Of a stretch of DNA of 64,000 nt, positions 21,282 through 33,200 are shown piece after piece. How positions within the stretch are numbered: position 1 is the first letter of the stretch; each line of letters starts with the position of its first letter. The stretch is from the NCBI RefSeq assembly GCF_023101765.2, contig NC_064218.1, positions 2,480,001 through 2,544,000 of the forward strand. Direction: 5' to 3'. Position numbers and translations under genes: made by a program. Below the pieces are notes generated by a model. The model was not told where the DNA came from and ran no database searches. It worked only from the letters and a program-made list of their open reading frames with translations. Source of the DNA: Spodoptera frugiperda. Lineage: Eukaryota > Arthropoda > Insecta > Lepidoptera > Noctuidae.

Positions 21282-24200
21282 GTGAGTTCTTTCATTATTT
21301 ATTTTCTAAGTTAAGGGAGCAAACAAGCAAACAGGGGCCTTAGTCTTTTTTTTTTTTTTTTTTTTTTTTTTCGGGGGAAAATCATCCAATGACTTCTCTC
21401 GCCAGGGCAAAGCGAGAGGGAGTGTCAGACTCTTACTGACTAAAAACCACCCCGTTCCTACTCCTGCTTGTCGAGCCGGAGCCCCGGTAAACCCGCTAGG
21501 TAGTCCGCAGCTCCGGATTGGCATCAGCCCTACTGGGCCCCATCTGTGGTGGTCTGATGGCTCTTTGAGGCGCGCGCGGAACGCAACGCGCCGCACGCAC
21601 GGGTCTGGTTCTGGTCGGGCGGCGAGCTACCCTTGCTCGCCGTCCGCAGACCCGCACTTACGGTGGCCGGAGATCGTCACGCGATCCCCGACGCCCGGAG
21701 TGTCTTTCGCGTCGGCTAGCGTGAGGAAGTTCGTTCCCTCACGCGTCCCGCCTCCTCCTTAGCTAGCATAACTGCTTCGCAGAAGGAGGAGACGGCATCC
21801 CAGTCCCCCTCGCTCCGCACCATGGTCTGAACCAAAGCCGGACGCGAGAGGTCGCCGTCGCCGATCACTTCCCTGAGGGCACGGCGGTGCTCAGCCCACG
21901 CAGGGCAGACCGCAACCGTGTGTTCCACCGTGTCCTCCGGGCGGTCTTCGCAGTGATGACACCCGGGCGTTTCCTCCCGCCCAATCAAAAACAGAACCTA
22001 CCGAAACTCCCATGTCCGGTAAGCACCTGCGTCAGGCGGTAGGTGAGGACGCCATGGCGCCTCTCTAGCCACTCCTCAAAGAGGGGACTTACCGCTGCAA
22101 TGACAGCGAGCCCAGCCCTCGGTTGCGACAGTCGGTGCTGCCAATCCGCCATGAGATCGCGCCGGAGCTCGTCCCGCCACGCACTAATCTGGCGCGGCAG
22201 CGGAGTTTCGCCCCGGCGACGCGCGTCGGCGCGCAGACTAAAGACGCGCGCGAGCACTTTCGCCTCCAAATCCCACGGCGGTAATCCGGCAAGGAGGTTC
22301 GCCGCCTCCCCGGAGATCGTGCGATATCCACGGATCACTCGGATGGCCATGGCCCTCTGGGACGTGAGCAGCGTCCGAGTTGGCCGCCGCATCAGGTTCG
22401 GCGCCCACACAGGGGCGCCGTAGAGGGCCATGGACCGCACGACCCCCGCATACAACCTCCGGCAGGAGGCATTTGGCCCCCGAGGTTGGGCAGGAGCCGC
22501 TTAAGCGCAGCCCCCGTCCGTTCCAACTTAGGAGCCAAACGTCGGAAATGCTCCACGAAGTTCCATCGACTGTCGAGGACGAGTCCTAGGTACTTCATCG
22601 TCGTCTCGACGCCGATGGTAACCCCTCCTGCCGTTATTTGGGACCCACCTGGAGGTGGCGCGTTCCCGCGGCCATGAAAGCACATGGCCTCGGACTTGTG
22701 GAGCGCCACCTCGAGTCCCAATTGCCGGATCCTTGCAACGACTATCGCAACCGCTGTCGTCATTAAATTGGCCGCCGCCTGGTGCGACCTCCCGTGCGCT
22801 AGCACCAGCGTGTCGTCGGCGTAGCAGATTACGCTGACGCCGTTCGGGAGGTCGGTGCGCAACACCCAGTCGTAACCGATGTTCCACAGGAGCGGCCCCA
22901 AAACCGAACCCTGTGGAACACCGCGCGACATTTCTCGCCTGTTCCACTCGCCCTGGTGACCGGGGAACGTAACATACCTGTCTGACAGGTAGGCCTCGAT
23001 TACACGACGGAGGTAGGTAGGCACCCGGTGGTACCGAAGTGCCCCTAGTATGCAGCTCCAGGGTAGGGAGTTAAAGGCGTTGGCGATGTCTAGAGACACC
23101 GCCACGACGACCTTACCCCTGGACACTGCAGTCCCCGTCGTGAGGTCCCTTACGCGCATGATGGCGTCCACCGTAGAGCGCCCTCTGCGGAAGCCGAACT
23201 GGCCATCCGCGAGGTCCGGCCCAAATTCGGACAAGTGCGCGACGAGGCGGTTCGAAATGATCCTTTCGAAGACTTTTCCCACCTCGTCGAGCAGCACAAT
23301 GGGCCGGTACGCGGACGGAGAGTCCACAGGGCGCCCTGGTTTCTTCACGAGGACCAGTTTTCCCGTCTTCCACTGAAGTGGAAACTGGCCCCTCTCCAAA
23401 CATGCGCTGGAGAGACCTATTAATCGAGGCCCGAGAGCCTCCGAGGCCAGGACCCACGCCTTGCCATGCAGGCCATCGGGTCCTGGGGCGGTGTTCTTGG
23501 CGCCCATCCGGCGCACCGCCGCTCTCAATTCTGCCTCGGTCACCTCCGGAACGATGTCGTCGTCGTCGTCGCTGTGGCCCGCATTGGGCACCGCAGGGGG
23601 CGGAGTCATGGATGGAGGGGTGAAGCCCCTCCGTAGTCGGGGGAACAAGGCGCCGACCACTTCCTCCACGACCTCTGGCCGGAGACTCTAGGGGCCTTAG
23701 TCTGCTATTACAATTGTGTCAGAATGGTCGATCACTGAGCAATGCGAGAGGGACGCAGCTATGTAGGTTGTATAGCTCCATCCCTCTTGTACTGCTCAGT
23801 GATCGATCATTCTGACACAATTGTAATAGCAGACTAAGGCCCCAGATCACCTGATTTATGGTAAGCAATATGTAACGAACTTTGACCATGTGGGTACATG
23901 TTCATGCTGGTTTTCAGTGACTATGGTGTTATACCATTCAAGCCGGCTCATTCATGCTCAAGCATGGCATTGATAAATAAACGTTTCTTAAAGGTATTAT
24001 GGCTCTCCCACATGGAATACTTATTTCTCAAGTTTTATAACTTAAACCTTCGTAATAAATAACGCGACTTCTAATACCTTTGTCAATTCTCTCTGATAAC
24101 CTCACTTACACAACGAAGCACAACGCAAGCGTTGTATCACGTCGGTTTTCTGTGAGGCCGCCGTCATTCCAGTCGAGCTGGCCCATTTCTGTTGAAGCAT

Positions 24201-27200
24201 GGCTCTCCCACACTTTTTACTCAAACCAAAAATTAACAGCATGCCTTCTTCTTTGCATACGCTCTCACACAGACATATTTATGACGTCAGCAACAAAGCA
24301 CAGATTAAAAAATATTTAAAAATAACCAAAATAATGCAGAAGCTTTTTGAAAATAGCTTGATAAACACAACGGTTTTACTAATGAAACCAGTTTCTCATG
24401 TTTACATTATTATTGATAAACAGAATGGCTATTTCCTAGTCTCTGCCCGGCCTTGTAACGCCGCATCTTCACGACCTTCAGGCATTACCAGTTGGCATTT
24501 ATCTGACCTCTAGAATCTTGAAACTTTTTGCTACAAATTTTATAAAATCCGGCTACAAAAAGCTGTTGTTTTTAAATTAATTACTTAATATAAAGTACTG
24601 TTTCGCTTGTGTTCTGGTTGTAAATGTGACTGAGAAAAGTTCTCGTTTTGATTAATTGATGCTTAATGGGTCACAGATTATGACAGGTTCGGTCTCTCCA
24701 CGTCTATGACATATCAGCAACGTCCTAGTGAAACTGCTGATATTGTGTTTAGTATCAGTTACTAACAACTCTTCATCATCACCATTATTGGCTTGAAGAC
24801 ATCCACTGTTGAACACTGGACTTCCACTTAGTCCTTCACATCAAAAGACAATTCTTACATACATGAATCGAATCCTTTATCCAATAAAATTTTACCTACC
24901 CCAGCAAAAATTACGGAGAGCTTAGATAGGCTTATGAACGTTACATAATTTTTAGCATTTGTCATTCATGCAAAAGACACCGCGGTTAAGATCCATACTA
25001 TCTATTTTCTAGAATCACACTAAATTAACAAAATGAATATGTAAAAGAACGTTAGCAGAAAAATGTGCATTAAGTCACGAGATTCACGGACATTCATTAG
25101 TTAAACCGTTTTGCGTTTAATTGTGTATTTAAAAGTATTAGCGGTACATTGAGGAATGTCTCAGTAAATACTTGCATTTACAATTAAAATGTAAATAAGA
25201 ACGGGATATATAGACGTAGAGGCGCAGTTTTCGTTTAACAGAGCCTCTTTGCAAATTGGCAAAAATCGTGCCAAATGCGCGTCTTTGCGATTTTTTCTTT
25301 TTGAATTTGATATAAAGACGTCATTAATTACATTGGCCTCCCCAATGACTTACAAGCTTGACGAACTCATAAACGCAGGACTCTGGAGGCAGGTTGCTTC
25401 TAACCAGCCGATCCAGAAGTCACTGGTAGAATCTTATGTTCAGCACAACGTCTTATAGCTGACATAATAATGATGAATTGCTGGACATATATAAACAAAA
25501 TATAAAGTTAACGATGAATTCAAATCTGGACTGCACGGTTGGCGCGGTGGCTGGGCAAATAGCTGTTGTGCAACGTGTAGCGGGTTCGATTCCCGCGCGG
25601 AGCAACTCTTTTTGTGATCCACAAATTGTTGTTTCGGGTCTGGGTGTCGCATGCATGTATGTTTGTAAACGCACCCACGACACAGGAGAAAAGTAACCGT
25701 CTAGTGTTGAGGCAACTTCTTCAAAAAAAGCTACATTCTGTTAAAAATTAAAATTCTAACATACTCATATTTTATATTCTTATACAACTACTTAATTAAA
25801 GAGCCGAGGTCAAGGTACACGGCAGAGTTCATTAAGAACACAATATAATTATTTGCACGCACATTACACAGTTATTAAATGTAAGTAAATACCGGCCGTA
25901 GCATGAGTCAGTGTGTGTGATCTGATGGTGTGTCATATGGCCTTAATCTGTTTGTTTAACACCAGTTTTAATGAAAAGAATATGCCTACATACAATATAA
26001 CATTTTCATTCAGAATTTTGATCACAATATATTGCGTGAGAGAGCCATGCTTCGGCACGAATGGGCCGGTTCGACTGGAGTGATACCACGGCCTCACAGA
26101 AAACCGACGTGAAACAACGCTTGCATTGTAATTTGCCCCAAAGGACGACAATGCATTTTTAAGTCCTCTGATTTTCCGAGTGTCCATGGGTTGCGACGAT
26201 TGCTTACTATCAGGTGATCCATCTGCTCATTCAGCTTCCTATCGCATAAAAAACGACAATCCCATAAAAGTTCTTATTTGCAACGGCAACCAGAAACCCA
26301 TCCATTAACCAACCGCACTATGTGAAGCTTAACCTAAAAGAGAGTGATACGTGCTCTATACTCATAACACGTATTACATGAATGAATGACGTTCATTACA
26401 ACTTCCTCAGCCGAATATAAAATATTAATGTTACATTATGTCCGTATGTCATTGCTTGCTTTTTTTGGTAGGTAGGTATGTTAAAAATAATTAGAATTTC
26501 AAAATCTTGACATTGACGCTTTCATTCATTGCCTTACATATAAACACATAAAAAAATATTGATTTTGTCATAAATAAACAGTTTGTTCAATTAAAACATT
26601 CAATTTTGCACTTCCTAGATGGCGCTAGTATCGCTTAGAGTCATATTAGTCCAATCAGCGTAACTTTCACAAGTTAATTAACTAATCTTCTAGTGACGTG
26701 AAAACCTTCAATTAAAGACACTGAAAATTAAACACTAAAGTTGTTGTAACAAGGTCTTATTTTCTGTAAACTAAGTACACGTATGTATCTAAAAAAGCCT
26801 TTAAAGGCAAAAAAGGTTTTAATATATCAATTATTAGGTTTAAATTCCGACGTCATTAATTTAATTCAGTTCCTCTAACTGTTCAGTTAGCACAACAGTT
26901 TGATGTAAACGATAATTAACAGTTAACTGACGCGCGGTTATGGGAAATGCATACACACCTCTATTTGTTAGCGGAGCGTTTTGTGGGCCACTTGTCTATA
27001 TAGGCATTTTAGTCAACTAAATAATTTTGAAACATAATATGAAATTACTTGCCTTTTTGAACAAGTAAGCATGTGTAACCGTCGATTATTATATTAGGTA
27101 TTAGGTTAGATTTCCCAGTCAAGAATGGTTTTTTCACCGTCGTTTTTCGAGTTCGCCGGGTTTGCTAATAACTTATATTTCTGAAACTTGTTTAGATTGT

Positions 27201-30200
27201 AGCATTGCCCTTTGTAATGGGATACGAACAACTTGACTTAGCTACTGCTTTCAGCAGAAACATGCCAAAAAAGGCATGTGTTGCATCACAGACTTACAAT
27301 TTTGAACTTGGTATGAACACAAACAAAAATAATAAAAAAAATACATCAATACGAATCCAAACACAAAACTGGAAAAATATATATTAGACCGACAATACAA
27401 AGTTATATTCAATGAATAATCCAATAAAAACATTCACTTTGTCACAAATTAACTGTCCGTACCGAGTCCCATTCATAAAACACCAATTTAATGTGACCCA
27501 TTGATCCATTTCACGGTCTAAAGTATCGAAGGTCACTTTAAGCTGGTTACCAACCATTGTGTTGGCTATAATTTGTGTAAAATGAATCAGTTTGACCAAT
27601 AAAAGAGTCAAAAGTGACGTAATTTTACTGTTGTTCATATGAATCATGCTTTTAAACGAGAGCTTTGTGAAATTAAACTCGGTTTCTTTTCATGTAATAT
27701 TAGGCTGCTTTTGTATATACAATGACTTCTCCCTCCTTGAGTGAGGCGAAAGGGAGTGTCAGACTCTTACTGTCTAAAAACCACCCTGTTCCTACTACTG
27801 CTCTTCGAACCGGAGCCCCGGCAACCCGTCTTTAATCAATGTCCACTCAAAAAACTTTACGTATTTACAGAATTTCCACCAAATAACCTAATCTTCTCTT
27901 CTTCCACAGACATACTACAATAACCAGCACTGGACAGAAGACAAAGAAGTTTACTGTTCCAGTCATGTGCCCAAAATCGGGCCTGGACATCTGGACAACT
28001 CTTCTGTGGGCATCCGCAGCGCACTGAATGTGCCCAAGAGTAACAATTATGTCAACGAACAGATTCGAGGACACGCCAGAAATAGCCACGATAATGAATG
28101 TAAGTGATACTTTATCTTCTTCTTATTCTTCTTCAATACTTGCTTCTATTTTTTGTAGGTAAGGAAAAGAAATTACCTAAAAATGCATTACACATTTATT
28201 GAAATTTTGGCATCCGAATACTCAAAATTATTCTACAAACAATCCAATAAACACCAGCTGTGAAATGAAATGTTTGGACATAGTTTTCTCGTCCTTTAGA
28301 GTCCTAGCTGATGTCTAGATGTTAAAAGCTACAAACAGATCAATTCATTCAATGCCGTACCTAAAGCATACTGATCATATTCCGCGTCCAATGACCTAAG
28401 GACTTAAAACTTTTTGTGATTACGTACAGTATAATTACGTCATGATCACGAATTAATAGTTTATTTACCTAATTAACAATAAACAATAGCCATTCAATAG
28501 ACCTTAATTTCATAGACAGGCGTTTCGGAAAAGAAGGAAAGAAACAAACATCTATTTCATCATTTTTTGGAGTCAAATAGACAAATACCCATTTATGCCA
28601 GTTTGAATAGATGAATGAATTTTCTTTTTCTATAGTAAATAAACAGAGCTGGTCAATAAACGGGGACAATGCCGCCGTGCAAGGGCAGCCATTGTTTTAT
28701 TGCAATCAGACGTCGATCACACAATGACTCCATGACTCTAAATCATTGGCGGGCTCCAATCAATCATTGCATCAATCCTTTGTCTAAGGAATCTGGGACT
28801 TTTAGTTATCTATCTAAATATATATATAACTCAAAGGTGACTGACTGACTGACAGTAATTTATCAACGCACAGTCCAAGCCACTGGATGGATCGGGCTAA
28901 AATTTGGCAAGCAGGCAGATGTTATGACATAGGCGGATGCCTAAGAAAGGATTTTCATTAATTCTACCCCGAAGGCGATGGAACTTTGTCAATTTTAAAC
29001 CGATCGGACTGAGACTTTGCATGCATGAAGCTTTTATGACGTCAAGTTCTACTCCTAAGGGGAAAAAAAGATGGTAAACTGATTTTTTTACTAAACCTCT
29101 TTTTATCAAACTCCTGAACCGATTGAAATGAAATCCGTTATAGGTATGGTTGGTTGGAACTGGAAATGTCTATTCAGTCATTGCACCTATCATGCAGTCA
29201 ATTCTTTAAAATATCGCATTACTAACTAACTTCAAGTTAAAATTACTTCATCTCTTCACCTTAAAATTCGTCAAGCCACATCAAGAGCAATGCGCGTGCG
29301 GCTCTGACGTCATAAGCACGAAATAACGTCACTCTGTGGTCATGTCAGATGAATGTATCATTAATTTATCGGTGTCACACCCAACCTTTTTTATTGTAAC
29401 CTTTTTGCACCTTTTTATTGATGGTCATCGCGCCATTCCGTCTGGTAATTAGTATATTTTTTTATTGGGACAAGTCCCATACCTCTGGTATTCCTGTAAG
29501 CCAGGATCTACAGTAGATACAACCATGAAAAAACCGGAACATTGTAGTCCGGCGCGTCTCAGGGACATGAATGACTGTGTTGAATCCCGCAACGAAATAA
29601 ATCAGAAGATATTATTAGAGGAGAAGAAAAGAATATAAAATAATTAGTATATTGTGAAATAGATTACTGTACCCTTAGTACGAGTTTGCTTTACGTTGAA
29701 CGAAAACGAAACAAGAGCGCATTCGGCGCACTGATTGGCCGGTGCGAATAAAGCAACCAATCAGAGCGCCGAACGTGCTCTCGTTTCGATCTCTTTAAAC
29801 GTAAAACAAACTCATTCTCATTGAAATAGGACACAAAATTTGTAGCTGCGGACTACCTAGCGGGTTACCGGGGCGCCGTCTTGAAAAGCAGGAGTAGGAA
29901 CTGGATGGTTTTTAGTCAGACTGCAAGCCTCTCGCCTCGCCCAAGGCGGAAGAAGTCATTGGATTGGATTTTCCCCCCTAAAATAAACGACACAAAATTT
30001 AGTAATTTCTGCTAAAATCCACAAAGCGGTTAAACCACAACGGTTATAAATAAACGTGTAAAGAATTTAAATAGACAGGTATGTGTTAAAACCGTGCAAG
30101 ATACCGTTATTTAACAAATAAAATGTCTATCACAAATCCGCATCAAAAAGGCATAAATAACAAACAGAACTTGCAAGAATCCAGTCTTACTTCCGAAGAA

Positions 30201-33200
30201 GGTACGATGTTATGCGAAAGCTTTTGAACTTCGGCACACTTCGGGAAACTTCGGGTCCATTCGTGTGGGAGAGCGAGAGGTCAGTGTGTGTTAGAAGGGG
30301 AGCGGAGAACTTGTTGCAAAACAACCGGCCACATTCCACTGTCGGCAGCCCAGTGACCTAAAGCTCGGTACTAGTCGGACCTTTGGACCCTATACTGAGT
30401 TTACCTTCAAAAGTACGGCCATTTGTAGAAATTGTTAATGACTTTTTGAAAAAAAAAGTAGCACCCATTTCTTCCATAATATGGTAGGAATGCAATGCAA
30501 TCTGAACTCTGTTACAGCACTGAATAATGTACGCTTTTTATAAAGTAAAATTATTATAGTTTATACTGAGAGAGAGAAAGCAATCCATAGCACGCATCTT
30601 TCCATAAAAGCTGAGTCCGTTTCCACTAGTGCTATGCTATGTGTACCAATGAATATAATTGGTGGAACACAGCAACGTAGCAAAGCACATTTCTGGACCC
30701 TTAAACTCGTAACATCACTGGCGATAAGTCGGTATTACATTTTACACGCGCTTCTCTGACTACCCCTTCGACCCTTCCGAGTTTAAAAGGCAAGGCGTTA
30801 TGAAATCTAAACCGAGTTTGAAATTCCTTAAGCTTCAGATAATATTAAATGTAAACAAATCTTGTCTTGACACACATCAATTCGTTACACCACTATAACA
30901 AGCCATCAATTAGGGAACGCCAACGCGAACGATTGTTTTACATAAAATTGAAAATATATTACTAACCTGTCAATATGCACCTACATACAACATTGTTCTC
31001 ACGTATATTTGATTACAAAGGTACCAAGCATCCTTGCATTAAAGCTTTGAGCAGATTATTAAGGTTTAAGTAAACGGATCTAAATTAACTATAAATCACA
31101 GGGGGGCTCTTCATCATGAGCAGCGTGAGCAGACGCGGCGACGATGATGAAGAGTCCCTCTGTGACTCGAAATTAGTAGAGCTTTTCTCCATTAATATAC
31201 GTGGGTAAACCGTGATTTGTTAGTTAATTAAATATGTCTCACGATAGTTATTACAAAGAGACTTATTAAGAAGAGTTTGGCAAAGGTAATCAAATTCAAC
31301 TCAGATTTCATAAATAAAAAATACAAAATAATTTCTATAAATGCACTGATTTCAAAAGACAATTTTACAGACAGTTGTCGAAACTATATTCGTTAGTTAT
31401 TCCGTCACAGACAACTAGCACTAGCCTATTAAACGTATCGTAGGCGACACAGGAATTCTAAAGCGACAACTGTTTACACATTTCCGGTCCAAATAGAAAC
31501 TAGACTAGTTCGATACAAAATAATGACGGATTTGAAGCCGAAATTCTCTTTAAAGATAATATGTTAGGGTAGCACAATATATTCTCCCATTAAAAAGATG
31601 AGAACACAGATGGCTTTATCATTTTATTTGACTTAATTTGGGGAATAGAATACATACAAAAACCAAAACAAAAATATATTAATTTCCCATTCTACAAAAA
31701 TCTAGTATATTCTATTCTACACTAGATTTTTGTATGTGTATGTAGAACAATTTAAATCTAAGTATAATATAAGCATAATTTGAATTGCATTGTACCTACT
31801 TATTTTTATTTAATGTAATAAAATTATGTAATGAGCGCCTCTCGCCAACAAATGTAACAGTTTGGCGAGTTTAGATTTAAGGCGAGTGGCCTTAATTCTA
31901 AACTCGCCAAAAACTACTACTACTGCTACTACTGTATACTTTTATAAGATAAATAAATAAATATAAACCTCTTCTATATCACATGCATCTATTCATAAAT
32001 GACTTGCTGATAATTCACACATTAATCTGACTTCTGCCGCCCTGGGTGAGGCGAAACGAAGTGTCAGGCTCTTACTGACAAAAAAACCACCCCGTTCCTA
32101 CTCCCGCTTTTCGGACCGGAGCCCCGGTAAACCCGCTAGGTAGTCCGCAGTTCCTGATCAGGCATCAGACCTACTGGGCACCATCTGTTATGGCTCTTTG
32201 AGGGTCGCGCTCCTACCGCTGATATTAATACCCGATCTTAATTCAACAGCTCTAGATCGATCTACATATTGACAGAAGTTCAATCAATAGAATTAATATC
32301 AAAAATCCTAATCTCAATCACAAGATTCTAATACGAGATCGTTTACTAAAGTAAGGTCGTTAATCTGGGTCACTTAAACTAAACTTAACTTCTCTTTACT
32401 TAAACCTTCGTCTCTAATCTAAATGTTCCAAGTAAACGACATTAAGAAGGTCGCTGTGACGTCACGAGCGACAGTTTCGCAACTCAAGCGCATGCGCAGG
32501 TATCCTGAATCGTGCGCAATGTTGCCATTACAAGGAACTCTAGTTTATAGTGTGACATGAATATGTAAGAGTTTATTTTTTTTCCTTTGAAAATTCGTGT
32601 CGGTGTTGCCAGATTTGGTGATGGATATTAGCTAAGACTGAGCTGAGTAAGGAGGTTGGTTAGGTCAGTTTACGTTTTCCTTGTGTGTGATACGAGTAGT
32701 ATTGGATAACGGCACGCCTTTTAATCCCGAAGGGGTAAGCAAAGAGAGCCGCTATACGATGTACACCCACTTTTCACCATTTGTGCTATTAGTCCCATGT
32801 GATAGGGGGTGAAATTATTGCTATATACTGGGCACAATACCAGACTCTGTGTTACTCCCTACTAATACTTTGCCCGACCCGGGAATCGAGACCCCTTGTC
32901 CGTTGCGAAACTTCCCAAGAATGACGACCACTTGACCAACGAGGTAATCTTGGAGTAGAAAATAATGTAATACTAATACATATTTATATTTTTGGCAAGC
33001 TATAAATAAATTAATGTTGTGTGATATCACTGCTCGTAATATCCATTTGACATTCTTATATATTTTGGACGACATTATCCTTAAAGGAAAAAGGCCTTTA
33101 TAGGTGTTGGTTTTTTCTGAGACTAAATTGAACTGAATTAAATAATCTCTTTTGATATAGGACAGATTATGAATAATCTTTTCCTGTTGTGTTTCGCTGC

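Noticed and set aside
22043..23691. Several plus- and minus-strand ORFs of 60-139 residues
   Set aside because: Shadow frames of the GC-rich LINE reverse transcriptase; only the minus frames with RT motifs are real.
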